Assembly (NCBI GenBank): GCA_020631735.1
Contig: CM036201.1
Coordinates: 70,231,471-70,295,470, forward strand
Direction of reading: 5' to 3'
Length of the DNA: 64,000 nt
DNA from: Saccharum officinarum
Taxonomy: Eukaryota > Streptophyta > Magnoliopsida > Poales > Poaceae
Shown one piece after another: positions 1 to 11,126 of this stretch (its first letter is position 1; every line of letters starts with the position of its first letter). The translations under genes and the position numbers were made by a program. The notes beneath the pieces are model-generated. The model was given only the letters and a program-made list of their open reading frames with translations. It did not search any database and had not been told where the DNA came from.

Positions 1-1000
1 ACTCACTCATGCTTGATAGTGTTCATCGGATCGAGTGAGAGAGCGATTCTAGTGCTATTGCATTGTGAGATTGCATCGAGTGGCACTAGGTGATCATGTT
101 GCAAGCCGGTGGTGCTTGTTACTCTTGGAGGTTGCCACCTCCTAGATGGCTTGGTGGCTTGAGGCTCTGTCAAAGCTCGCAAGAAGATTGTACAAGGCTC
201 CAGAGAAGCTTTGTGAGGGGGATTGTGCTCACCCCGCGGGGATCGCGAAGAGCAACTCTAGTAGAGCGTGTCATTGAGCTACCATACTTGATGGTGGGTT
301 CTTGCGGCGCTCTTTGGGAGAGCTCGGTTGTGGATACCAATTAGCCGCCGAATCACGAAGTGTTGGTCAACACAACGGGGACGTAGCTTGGTGGCAACCA
401 AGTGAACCTCGGGAGAAAATCACCGTGTCAACATTGTCTACTCTTCTCGGTGGTTTGCCTTCGTGTAACACAAGCTTGTATTTCCCTTCATATATACCTT
501 GCTTGTGTTGTTGCTCTTGTATCTAGTTGTGCTTGTGTAGCTAGCTAGATATCTTCTTGCTTGTGTAGCTAGAAGTATCCCTTTTTGCGTGGCTAATTTG
601 GTTTGTGTAACCTTGTTAGTTACATTTCTTAGTTTGTGTAGCTAAGTAATTTGCGCTCTCTAATTTGGCATTGGTTGCCTTGTTATTGAGCATTGCTAGT
701 GAGACTAGGAGCTTTGTGCTTTTGCTTACTAGAATTGTGTAGGAGCTCCCCAGTGCTTGAAGTACTAGTTGTATAGGTTTGTGTGACCTTGCAAGGTAGA
801 ATTGTTTAAGTGGGCTCTTGCTAGGAAGGCACCTTATTTGCTTGATTAGGATCTTTTGTAAGGTGCTAGAGTTATAGATAGAGTGGTATAGTCTTAGCTA
901 GATCGGTAGATTTAATTCCGCACTTGTTTCGGTTAGCCAACGCAATTAAGTTTTAGAAAGGACTATTCACCCCCCTCTAGTCCGCCATCTCGACCCTTCA
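1..1000 (+). mobile_element. 3' part of an LTR (retrotransposon), truncated by window start
   Basis: The stretch shares diagnostic blocks with the solo LTR at 54966-56846: the gttgcc(a/g)cc block, the 'gtgttggtcaacacaacgg' block near 360, 'gtgaacctcggg' near 403, and an end of the form 'ctattcaccccc..' closing in CCTTCA at 1000. No gag/pol coding is visible. The 5' end lies outside the window, so I cannot say whether it is a solo LTR or part of a longer element. No primer-binding site follows position 1000. Confidence 0.6.
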
Positions 1001-2361
1001 GCGGCCACCCCCTTCTCTCCCCTTCCACGAGCTTCTAGAGTATTCTTCTACCGACCTTGAGGATCAATTCTAGCCCTACGTGAAATCGGTTTGATCCAAT
1101 GGCTCGCGTGCGTCCCACCGGGGTATAAATACAGGGACAGACCCCCCTGAAGGCATCAAGTCATTTGAAGATCAGTTCATCCGGAGCCATAAACCCTAGA
1201 TCATCAGAGTTCCTCTAGTTCATAGCTTTAGCATAGTTAGATCAGGTCTAGAGGAAGTCAAGCCGAGTCAACCTAGCTTGGATTCCCGATCGTTAGCGAG
1301 CGTGGAGTTTTGGTAATGTTCTAGTTCTTCGCACTTATTATAATTCTGTCTTTGCACAATTATTGCAATGTCAACATTATTTTTCATCTTTATTTCGTTC
1401 TTGAATGCATCGTTCATTGTCTACTTCAATTTTAGTATAGTTAGGTTGCTATTTAGTTCTATCACATGTTCGTATAGTGCTCGTCTATTTGGCCATAAGA
1501 TGAGTTGTATGCATTATGTAAGCGTGGTGCTTAGATGCTTTGCATATCTGTGGATGCCCCTAGTTGTTTAGGGTCGTGTGGTAGATCATGGGTGTGACTT
1601 TTATAGGCCCATTGAGTCCTTTGTAGTCCTCCCCCTGTGCAGTGGATTATTGGTAGAGCAGCATTGTCTGGTTAAGGATATATTCGTATATCAGAGGTTT
1701 CTGAACTCAACTTCTCCTGTTCATAGCTCCATTGTGGTTGGGACATATGGTAGTATTACTTGACGATGATTATTAGTTGTAGTAGCTTGACATGTAACTT
1801 GAATACTTAAGAATTATTCCTCTAATATTCTGATTGGATTATGTTATTAGTAATAGTTAGGGAGCTCAGAGTGTATCTACTTATTTATTTATGACGATTG
1901 ATCATTACTTATCATATATATATCTTTTATCATGTGACTTATCCCTGTTATTGAGTAAGAGTGCATAACATTAGTTTACTCTCTTTATCATGAATATAAA
2001 GTTTATCAATACTCTAGATAGAAGTTTAGCTAGACCTTCCCAGTGGTAAAATTATAAATGACAACCTGGTAATACTCTAGGTAAAATGCTACAATGGTAT
2101 AATTATTTGTCCGCTTGCAGATGTTCTTAATTGTTCTTAATCTTAATTGATCATATCTTTATATCATTTATATTTCCGCCTAGTCATATAAAAATCATAG
2201 TGCCACTTATATACTTCTAAGCTTATTTCACTAGGGATGACAACCTAGTTCCATGCTAAGAAGTATAGGTAAATATAAAAGGTGACTAGTATTTAGAGAC
2301 ATGTTAATTTATTACCATGCATTTTTAGAGATGTTGTTATTAGCGATTGCGTTAATTAATG
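1001..2361. other. intergenic, no gene seen; TATA-like box at 1124-1130
   Basis: A GC-rich start with a good TATA-like motif (tataaat, 1124-1130) is followed by AT-rich sequence to 2361. The short ORFs are not convincing. The 1001-1320 portion could be a promoter-bearing fragment of another LTR, but I could not find its ends. Confidence 0.4.
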
Positions 2362-3400
2362 TCAACAACGGTCCTGAGTCCGGTCACTCTGAGAAACGCG
2401 TCTGGTCATCACTTAACTGCGCGAGGGCTTTCTAGTTGACCGTTGAAGATGGAAGGGCGCGGTTTGAATGAGGACATGTGGCACCCATCCGCTGACTTGT
2501 CACGTAGCTACCAAACGCTGAGGCTGCGTCTGGTCAACCGATCGGCATGTCCGGTCGCCACGCAGGAGGCACAGTGAAGAGCCTAACGACTTTATTCTTT
2601 AGGGACGCTTATAACTAGTTGGTGGCCGGCTCTTGGAGATTCTTCTTTGTCATTTTTGAACATCTTGATATCCTTGTGAGCTGAGTATACTCCCTCCTAC
2701 TCATCTCCCTTACTTGGTTGTGAATCCAAAGTGAGATTGAGTGATTCCAAGTGCATTTGCTTGAGTGATTGCATCTAGTGGCACATGGGGATCGTTTGAG
2801 CTGTGGGATTCTTGTTACTCTTGGTGGTTGCCACCACCTAGACGGCTGGAGCAGCGGAGGAGTTGTGGCAAGAGTTGGTGATTGTTCTTGGCCAGCTTCC
2901 GGTGATTGTGAGTGGTTCTTGTGCCTTCCCCGGTGGAGCGCCAAAGACAACTCTAGTGGATTGCTCATGTAATTGAGCTACCACACTTGCGGTAGGTTCT
3001 TGCGGTGCTCTTTGAGAGAGCTTGGCTTTAGATTGCCAATTAGCCACCGAACCACGAGGTGTTGGTCAACATAATGGGGACTAGCGTGCCTGCGAGCACG
3101 TGAACCTCGGGAGAAAAATCGTGTGTCTCCATTATGATTGATTCATTGGATTTCTCCCGGTGATTGGTATTCATCTTATTGTGATTGGTTCATTCCTCGA
3201 CGCGGCGGTATAAAGATCACATTCCTCTTATTTACATTCTCGCAAACTAGTTGTAACAAGCTCTTTAGTGTAATTAGTTTTGAGAGCTCATAGTGACTTA
3301 GCCATTGATTGACTTAGAGATTATCGCAACTAGAATTGGTGGGATAGGTGGCTTGCAACACTTGTTAGAGCTAGTGCAAAAAGCTTCATATCCAATTAGA
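2362..3400 (+). mobile_element. second related LTR fragment, cut by the assembly gap
   Basis: This begins near a gtccggtc-type motif run (2369-2410, 2530-2560), like the U3 array of the solo LTR at 54966. It continues with the same gttgccaccacc / 'gaaccacgaggtgttggtc' / 'cacgtgaacctcggg' blocks seen at 1-1000 and in the solo LTR. It runs straight into the N gap, so contig A ends inside a repeat. Confidence 0.55.
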
Positions 3401-3500
3401 NNNNNNNNNNNNNNNNNNNNNNNNNNNNNNNNNNNNNNNNNNNNNNNNNNNNNNNNNNNNNNNNNNNNNNNNNNNNNNNNNNNNNNNNNNNNNNNNNNNN
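3401..3500. other. assembly gap (100 N)
   Basis: Exactly 100 Ns, a size conventionally used for gaps of unknown length. It separates contig A from contig B. Confidence 0.98.
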
Positions 3501-3775
3501 ACGTAAAAGATTTACACACATTTGTATTAAGGTAGAAAAGGAATCAACATTTATTTTGTTATACAAATGTAAACTAGAAATCACTAATCATACTAATTTT
3601 ATATTTTTTTAGTTAATTAATAAGGGTGTATAGTGGAGTGTTGGAAAAGTTAGGGGGTGTGTTGGCCCCATCCTAGCCCCCCTCTCGCCTCCGCCATTGT
3701 TCCCTATGATACATGTCTATGCACCACAAGGCTAGTGCACCCTCCCTCCTCTAATTTGCTCTAGGTTCGCCACTG
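3501..3775 (-). mobile_element. truncated hAT-like non-autonomous element at contig edge
   Basis: This is the partial mirror of the complete copy at 59473-59888, whose ends are CAGTGGCG... and ...CGCCCCTG. Contig B starts in the middle of this repeat, which explains the assembly break. Confidence 0.55.
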
Positions 3776-3836
3776 TCAAACACTTAGTCATTTTCAACTT
3801 AGGAGCACGACATGCTGCAATGGACAGTCCATCAGG

Positions 3837-3858
3837 CTCTCTCTCTCTCTCTCTCTCT
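3837..3858. repeat. (CT)n microsatellite
   Basis: About 11 CT units. The mirrored (AG)n tract lies at 59393-59414. Confidence 0.9.
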
Positions 3859-4739
3859 AGTCCAGAGAGGGGTGTTTTAATCAATTTTGAACCATCCCAA
3901 TAAATTTTAGTTCATTTTTGAGAAATTCTTAAGGTATAAACATGAGATTTCAAATCTAGGCTCTGGCTTTGATTTGAAATCCATTTATATTTTTATTGAA
4001 CTTACATATAAATTTTATACAAACATGGGTTATTGTACTAATTGTTTAGTTGTTGAGTTGAAACATTAAATTATGGAGTGAGGTAGATTGGGCGTTTGGT
4101 GTGGCTTCGCTCCTTGTGCTCTGGTGAAAGAGTCACACATGAAACCAATGCAGGAGCCCCACTAAACATGTCCTTAAATTGATATGGATTGTGTTGGTTA
4201 AATGGTGGGTGTATAAATCTATTAACAGGGCTACTCTCGACCATGTTTTTGCTCTGCTGCTAGAAACTATGCAAACAACTGAACAAGCATGGCGTGAGTG
4301 CTACAGGCCTGCTGAGTTGACTAGAGCAACGTGCTATGGACCTATGGTCAACATTTGGTGTAATATGTTAGCAATGCATTACTGGCCCTCCTAACTTCAT
4401 TTTGGTGTTCCGTATGATCCATCACCGGCTAGCCGGGATCAATGACAAATCATTTAGATTGGAAGCTCCCCCCATTGGTGTTTCCCAAAAACAAAAAGAT
4501 AGAAAAAAAGAGTACACGGATGCATGTGTAAACCTTGTGGTCTTGTTAGAACCAATCTATAAGAAGAGGAAGCATCTATGTGAAATTAAAATTGAAAGGT
4601 ACACAGACGTTCTCATGTGAATATAATCAGAAGATAACAATTGTCCTTTAAACATGGTCAGAATATACTAATAATAATTCACACGGATTTCTTCTGCAGA
4701 CATGATCTGCATCTCACAAGTGCGACCACCATGACACGC
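3859..4739. other. no gene seen
   Basis: AT-rich flank of the DnaJ-like gene. The ORFs at 4179-4394 and 4402-4620 have no recognisable domain and no splice context. Left unannotated. Confidence 0.5.
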
Positions 4740-5325
4740 TCACGATTCATTGCTCTCGGGGAAGGTGATGCACTTGTACACCCTGCATCTTGGGCACACG
4801 ATGATGCCCGCCTGCATGCATGCGACGGGGAATGTTCATCAAAATTCAGAAAGATTCTGCATGCGAGCGACCTCGAGAGAGCTGAGTTACTGACCGCCTT
4901 GCACGTTGGGCAACGGCGGTACACCCGTGTGCCCTCCGACTTGACGTTGTTCTTCTTCCCTTGCAGAAGTCGCAGAGCATCCACCCCAAGCCGCTGCACT
5001 CTTCGCACGCTACAGCTTCTTCCTTAGAACAATTCACGAGACGACGACACATAGCTTACGTATGCCCGTGCAGCGCCAGCAGCATCTAGAAAGAACGGTG
5101 CTGAGATCGATCACTAACCTCGGTGCCCTCGACGACCACCGGCGGCAGCTCCGCCTCCGCGGCCGTGCCGAGTTCCCGTGGGACGGAGGCGCAGCCGATC
5201 CTGCCGTTCCTCTCCGCACGCCTGCGCCGCGGCAGCGCCGCCCGGAACGGTGGCAGCGGCGAGCTGCAGCGGCATGGCCCAATCCACTGGTCCGGCCTCG
5301 CGGCCACGCTGCTCCACTGCGCCAT
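4740..5325 (-). CDS. DnaJ-type cysteine-rich zinc-finger protein, probably plastid-targeted (left copy, frameshifted)
   Basis: Three exons on the minus strand: 5325-5119, 5022-4895 and 4811-4740, with gt..ag introns of about 96 and 83 bp. The start chosen gives an Arg/Ser/Ala-rich, acid-poor leader (MAQWSSVAARPDQ...) of about 60 residues that looks like a chloroplast transit peptide. The core has four CXXC pairs in DnaJ zinc-finger order: CEEC-SGLGW-MLCDFC, then CPTC, then CPRC, ending ...CITFPESNES. About 135 residues are expected. Small plastid proteins with this domain alone (BSD2-like) act as assembly chaperones or thiol/zinc scaffolds; the exact role here is unknown. In this copy one C is missing from a C run in exon 2 (near 4958; three Cs against four in the other copy), which shifts the frame. 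Exon 3 is intact here but broken in the other copy, so each copy corrects the other and the gene is probably functional. Confidence 0.75.
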
Positions 5326-5935
5326 CCCGCAGGAGCTGTGCCTGTGCGGCTGCGGCACCCTCCCGGCCTCCCCACCGCTCCTTCTACTTTTGTGGATAAC
5401 AAAACCAGCGACAGCGAGTGGAAGGAAGTGTAACGCTCTCTGACGCCATGGCCCCACCCGAATCCACCTCGGATCGCCGCTGCCACACGTTCAACGTTCT
5501 CCCGCATGCACGGTCAACGAGTCAACTTCAAGGCTGATAGCGTACAGTAGGATAGAGATAATATCATCAGTTGCACTAACAAATATTGTGTTTTGCCGAC
5601 TTTACGGATCCGTTTTGCCGACCACTAACAAATATTGTGTAGCAACTAGCAACTGATATTCGCATCTGCTGGAAATCAGGGTGTACTAATAATATGCTAA
5701 TATAAGAGACGTTGTTAATAACGTGTGGCACGAAGCATATACACATATTTGAACTTTATGCGCCGCTGCTTCTGACAATACGTACGTTTCCAAAAGCATT
5801 GCCATAGAGACCAGAGTACCATAGCAACAAACAGCTATGTTAGCACCCGTGCACTGATTAGAGCACCCGCGGTGTGTCGAGGCTTCAAATGTCTTTTCAC
5901 ATCCTTGTGCAAACCTCAATGCTTCAACTCACTTC
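5326..5935. other. upstream region of the DnaJ-like gene; no gene seen
   Basis: This contains the 5' flank of the minus-strand gene and an imperfect direct repeat ('aacaaatattgtgt' near 5578 and 5628). No coding evidence. Confidence 0.4.
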
Positions 5936-5938
5936 TAA

Positions 5939-6269
5939 GGGGGTGTTTGGTGTTTGGTCCCCTCTAAACTTCATTCACTGTTATATCGGATGTTTGACAC
6001 ATGCATAAAGTATTAAATATACACTAATTACGAAACTAAATTTACAGATTGAGACTATTTTATGAGACAAATTTTTTAAGTCTTAGTAGTACCTGATTTG
6101 ACAATGTTGTGCTACGGTAAATATGTGCTAATGACGGATTAATTAGGCTTAATACTCGCGGATTACTGACGGATTCTATAATTTATTTTTTTTATTAGTT
6201 TCCAAACACCTCATGCGACACCCTCATGTGACACCTCCTAAAATTTAGTCACTGGATCCAAACACCTCC
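5939..6269. mobile_element. Tourist-like MITE (331 bp), TSD TAA
   Basis: The ends are GGGGGTGTTTGG... and ...CCAAACACCTCC, flanked by TAA at 5936-5938 and 6270-6272. The 3-bp TAA duplication and the terminal motif fit PIF/Harbinger-derived Tourist MITEs. Mirror copy at 56980-57310. Confidence 0.75.
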
Positions 6270-6304
6270 TAAATCGCAATGTATCATGTTCACTTAAACT
6301 TACC

Positions 6305-6399
6305 GGCCTGACTTATCAGCTATGGTACAGTGTTTTCTCTCGCAACAAATCAGCGAACAGTACTTTTCAGCCTGGTTTTTCAGCGAAACGAACAGGGCC
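6305..6399. mobile_element. short MITE, 'GGCC(C)TGTTCG' family (95 bp)
   Basis: Ends GGCCTGACTTATCAGC... and ...CGAACAGGGCC. Same family as 18285-18413 and 63063-63179. The solo LTR's TSD overlaps its last bases, so the LTR landed at the edge of this MITE. Confidence 0.65.
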
Positions 6400-7259
6400 C
6401 GGTGAAAGGTCTTGATGGCTAGAGGGGGTGAATAGCCTTTTAAAAATTTATACAAAGACAAGCTAAACAAGTTTATCAAAATAACAAATAGCGAGATGCG
6501 AGTTTTGCTTAGACTACGGGGTGTTTGCAAGCCACCTATCCAATTCACAATTCTAGTATTTGCACTCAACCGCACAAGTCAAACCGAGAAGGAAACTACA
6601 ACTACAACTAGCAAGCTACACAAAAGAGCTACTCTAGCAAAGATAACTAAGAAGGTAATGCGGAGTTGAGTTAGGAGAGTTTCACCGAGGAGCGAAGTAT
6701 TGAGCCAACCAATATGATCAACAATGAATACCAAGACAACCGAACACCGGGATCAATCAATCACAATATGAAAGTAATGACACGAAGATTTATCCCGAGG
6801 TTCACGTGCTTGCCGGCACGCTAGTCCCCGTTGTGTCCCTCTTCACCACGTGGTTCGGTGGCTAATCGGTCTCACACCGAGCCTCTCAAAAGGCGCCATA
6901 AGAACCTATCAAATGGCAAAAGGTTGCAAATGACACAAGCAATTTACTAACGTTGCCTTTGGCGCTCCGCCGAGGTAGGCACAAACCCCTCACAATCACC
7001 GGAGGTGGCCAAGAACAATCACCAACTCTTGCCAACGCCTCCAAGCGGCAACCACCAAGAAAAACAAGAATCCCGTAGCAAATCAACCACCAAGTGCCAA
7101 CTAGATGCAATCTCACAATACAAATGTACTTGGATCACTCAATCTCACTTCGAATATGCAAAGAAGCAAGAGCGATGAGTGGGAGGGGAGTTGCTTAGCT
7201 CAAAGTGCTCACAAGTATGTCAAATGTTCAAGAGAGAGAGCCTTGAGCAGGCCAACGAG

Positions 7260-7267
7260 TATTTATA
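7260..7267 (-). promoter_or_regulatory. LTR TATA box
   Basis: On the minus strand this reads TATAAATA, about 50-60 bp downstream of the last GCGTCCGGTC repeat of the U3 array. It is a plausible core promoter of the solo LTR. Confidence 0.55.
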
Positions 7268-7317
7268 GACGTACCCCTTCGAATATAGCCATTAGAAACT
7301 TGAAACAACCGAAGTCG

Positions 7318-7700
7318 CGCTGACCGGACGCGCTGGTCAAACTGACCGGACGCGCCGATCGCACAACGGCTACGCTTGCGAACCACCGACCGGACGCGCT
7401 CCACGCAACGACCGGAAGCGCGAAGCTTGACCGGACGCGCTGGTCCCGTAACGAACCGGACGCGTTGGTCAAGCCTGAGCAGCGCACAACGAAACAACGA
7501 CCGGACGCGCTGCAGAACTAACCGGACGCCACAGTGCTAGCGTCCGGTTGGAGTCCAATAAGCTCCCTGAACGACCGGACGCGTCCGGTCGACTGTGACC
7601 GGACGCGCTGCGCGTCCGATCAACAAACTGAAACACGCGCAGACACGGAACGCTGGTCGGACGCGTCCGGTCAAATAGAGACTGTGTCCGGTCCAGCGTC
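7318..7700 (-). repeat. U3 array of GCGTCCGGTC decamers
   Basis: About ten perfect or near-perfect copies of GCGTCCGGTC (reading on the minus strand), irregularly spaced, directly upstream of the LTR TATA box. The sequence is CpG-dense. An enhancer-like role is inferred from position only. Confidence 0.7.
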
Positions 7701-8359
7701 CAGTCACCTCTGTGACCTCCGTTCGCCTCCGTTTGTTTTCCGACTTCTGGCATAGTGAAAAAAAGTCGTTTCAACTCCTCGAAAACACATGAATCCCGCC
7801 TCGCAAGCTCGGCGGGAGGGAGAGAGGACTTCAAACCCTCTCTACCGCTCAAACTCCACCGCCTTCGCAAATGTGCTAACACCACCAAGTGATCTCGTCA
7901 TGTGTGAGTGTGTTAGCATTTTCACAATTATTTTTCGAGACGATATTAGTTCTATCCAAATGCATATGATTATGAAATGCACACCTAGAGGCACTTAGGA
8001 GTTCAATAGCCGCGTCATTTTTCTCTTTATAGTATGGTTATCTATCCTATAATGTAACCACACCCACTAGGTGTCTTGGTTACTAAAAACACAACCCTTA
8101 AGCATATACCTTTGCCTTGATCAAGTAGGGTTGCGTCCAAATCCAAGTGTGGCCATCATGATCATCATGTCCATCTTGCCACCAACCTTAGAATGTACTA
8201 ATCCTCATATGCTACATACAACTTAGGCATAGGATTAGTACATAGACATTGTCACTAATTACCAACACCAAATATAGGACTTTCACCCGGTGATGCCCCG
8301 TAAAAAAATGGGACCCACCTCACCCAACAACTCGCTTTCCTCCTCAATGATGCTCCAAT

Positions 8360-9390
8360 TAAGACGTCTGGAACGGACGGACGCCTCACTCGCTCACTGC
8401 CGCACCCATTCCCTCGCTTCCTCCTCCCTTCCGCGCTCGCGCCCCGCGCCTACCTCGACGCGCGGCCATGGCTGCCTCTCTGGCCGGCGGCAGCGCGCTA
8501 CCCCACCCCGGCGGTGCCCTTTCCCCACCTCGGCGTCCTCACCCACTAGGAGCGCCCAACGCCCGCTATTCCGGTGGCCCTCCCTCCACCCCGGCGAGAT
8601 CCAAACGAGGCGTTGACCCTCCCGTATCCTAGCCGGCGGTGCCCTCCCTAGATCCGGTAGCGTCTCCTCTCCCTCATCCGACGGCGAACACGGCGGGTGT
8701 GCGAGTGCGCACCATCCAGTGAGCCTGCGCCACCGTAGTTGCCCACCAGGTAGGTCATGGCTGCGCGGCGATGCTGTATTTCAAGTGTTTCTGGATACTT
8801 TTCAGACATGTTGCAAGCCCATGTTTCAAGTATTTCAGTTGTTTCAGATGTATGTTTTAATTGTTTCAGGCGGATATTTAAAAAGTAAATCAGGATGTTT
8901 GCATATGTTGAATGGTTGTACATGTATGTTGCAAGTGTTTATCCCTATTGTTTCATCTGTTTTTTGTACACACATATTGCAAGTGTTTCATATGCATGTC
9001 TCAAGTGTTTTATATGTCTTCTTTTGTATATTGCAAGTATTGCATCTGGATGTTTTAAAAGTAGATCGGGATGTTGCACATGTTGCAATGGTGTTTCAAC
9101 TGTATGTTCCAAATGTTTCATCTGTTTTAGACGTATGTTGCAAAGGTTTCAACTGAATGTTGCAAAAGTAGATCGGAGTGTTGCACGGCGCGGCCGGTGG
9201 CTATCGCTGCTGCTGAGGTGCAGCCGTGGGTCAACCCACATGGGTTTCCCCGTGCGGGGCGCGGGGTGGGCACGGGTCCTTGCGACGGACGCGGGCGCGG
9301 GTGCTGGGGCGGGACGCGGGACGTGGGGCATGGGCGGGATGTGGACGCATTAGCGACATAGGTGTCAGAGTCGCGTCTGAACGTCTGAGC
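8360..9390. mobile_element. putative non-autonomous DNA element with degenerate subterminal repeats
   Basis: The interval 8790-9180 is a degenerate tandem array of units like ATGTTGCAAGTGTTT / TGTTTCA.CTGTATGTT. GC-rich sequence flanks both sides. The ends carry GACGTCTGgAACGG (8361) and a related CGTCTGAaCGTCTGAGCG (9375-9392) that could be weak inverted termini. The same array type recurs at 14725-15090 in a second element. Superfamily not assigned; MULE-like is possible. Confidence 0.4.
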
Positions 9391-10420
9391 GCTAGGCGTA
9401 CCATTTCCTCTTTGTACGTGTCTCTTTCACCCTCAACAATCATGTTATGCAGTATGATACGTGCATACATGATGTCAGCAAGTGATCTCATATGCCACGG
9501 AGTTGCTGGGTACATAAGCTTGCAAAACTCCAAATGCACGCTCAACATCTTTTCGTGCTCCTTCCTGATGTTCTGCATACAACTTATCTTTTTCACGTTT
9601 TTTAACCAAGCACTTACCAGTCGCATGTCATCCTCCTTTTTCCAAATTATACGACCCCCTTTCTTTTCAGCCTCATATGCGCTATTTTCACTCCACTCTT
9701 CAGTGCCATTGGCAGGAGCATGCTACGGCGCTTGTTGTCCTAAAACTGGAGAGGCCGAAGCGATTGGACTGCTTTCATCAGCTCGCGAAGCACTCCTTGC
9801 AGGTACGGCGCAATATTGCCTTGGTATGGCCCTCCATGGTATGGTGTGACGGATCAGGATCTTGGAATAAAGGTTCTGGTAGCTTGAGGGATCTGTAAAT
9901 GGGTTGTGTAGTTAATGACCATGAAAATTTGGAGGAAAATGTGGTGGTGGGGGGATAGTTCATGGCATAATGCTATGGAAGAAAATTGAGGTGATGTTGT
10001 GTGTTTGTATCTTGTGGATCTGATTTTTTTTTTATGAAACTTTGGATCTGAATTGATGTTTGAGGAGTTGAGAATGTCTGCGAAACTTGCTGAGGAAGAG
10101 CTATCCATGGCAATACCTGGTTTCTGATTAGTATATTTTCTCAATTGCTGATGTATGAAAACAGCCATATATGCATGTATATATAGCAGTAACACAGTTT
10201 GAGCAACGGTCTTGAAAGTGTCGTTTTTACCGTTGGCCAACGGCCATTTTGAAAAGAAATATTATTTTATTGGATTGGAAGAGTGGACACCGATGCCTGT
10301 ATAGTCCTCGATGCTTGATTTTGAAAATGAAGCATCGGTCCTGCAGTGTTGATGAGAAACGATGCTTCGATACTCTCTCCCCTTCCCAGGCATCGCTTTT
10401 CTGCAACACTGTTGGTGCTC
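9391..10420 (-). pseudogene. PIF/Harbinger remnant: Myb-like ORF1 joined to transposase C-terminus
   Basis: Read on the minus strand, a probable terminus (GAGCACCAACAGTGTTG, near 10420) is followed by an ORF starting MDSSSSASFADIL at 10108. A decayed Myb/trihelix-type ORF1 ends in ...WKKEDDMRLVSAWLKN (near 9620). It is joined directly to Harbinger transposase sequence: KDKLYAEHQEGARKDVERAF, then after a frameshift DIMYARIILHNMIVEGERD. In the DDE_4/HARBI1 family these blocks lie near the C-terminus, so the catalytic middle is deleted. Several frameshifts; not functional. Confidence 0.75.
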
Positions 10421-10896
10421 TCATATATTGTTTATTTGTACATAAGGGAACATATGTAGAAAAAACTTACAAAGGTCGGACCACCTGAAAAAACTCATTT
10501 ATGTGTGTGAAGGTGGGTACTGTTAGTAGTTTGTTTGATATATAATTGGTGATTATTATCATCTCAGTGTACTTTGTGTTCTTGTACGAGCTCAAAGGAG
10601 GACAGGAGAGACATACTGGAATGAAAGCAGCTCCAGATCACACCAAATACTTAAACTGGTTTTCCTACTGCTTGGTTGCATGTAGAAAAGAAAAAGGCTT
10701 AATAGATTCATGCAAAATAGCCTCTGCCCGCTGCCTAATTCCATTCCATCACTTATGATTTGATAAATGATTCTTCCAGACTATCGAAAGTTCTGCTCGT
10801 GAGTTATTGGGTAACGCCAAGTCAACAACACTTGTTGCTAGCGTGGTGAGAAATGATAATTTACTCATATTTCTTTCGTGGTATAAAATGGCTAAG
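10421..10896. other. no gene seen
   Basis: AT-rich spacer between the Harbinger remnant and the next MITE. No domain or splice signal recognised. Confidence 0.4.
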
Positions 10897-11126
10897 GCCA
10901 TGTTTAGTTCCAAAAAATTTTCAAGATTCCCCGTCACATCAAATGTTTGGACATATACATGAAGTATTAAATATAGACGAAAAAAAACTAATTTACACAG
11001 TTTGGTAGAAAACCACGAGATGAATCTTTTGAGCCTAATTAGTCCATGATTGGACACTAATTGACAAATACAAACGAAAGTGCTACAATAGCCAAAGTCA
11101 AAAAATTTCGCAAACTAAACACACCC
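10897..11126. mobile_element. Tourist-like MITE (230 bp), TSD TAA
   Basis: Termini GGCCATGTTTAGTT... and ...AACTAAACACACCC form near-perfect inverted repeats. They are flanked by TAA (10894-10896, 11127-11129). The interior contains the widespread grass block 'gagcctaattagtccatgat'. Mirror copy at 52126-52356. Confidence 0.85.

Larger units (their letters stand above)
6403..8285 (-). mobile_element. solo LTR (~1.88 kb), TSD CCCGG
   Basis: The element starts TGAAAGGTC... and ends ...GGACTTTCA in this orientation. It is flanked by a perfect 5-bp duplication CCCGG (6398-6402 and 8286-8290). There is no internal gag/pol and no second LTR, so this is a product of LTR-LTR recombination. Transcription would run right to left (TATA at 7260-7267). 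The intact TSD indicates a single insertion event. Family not named from sequence alone. Confidence 0.88.

Noticed and set aside
8290..8616. 108-codon Ser/Arg/Pro-rich frame
   Set aside because: Compositional frame at the GC-rich end of a putative DNA element.
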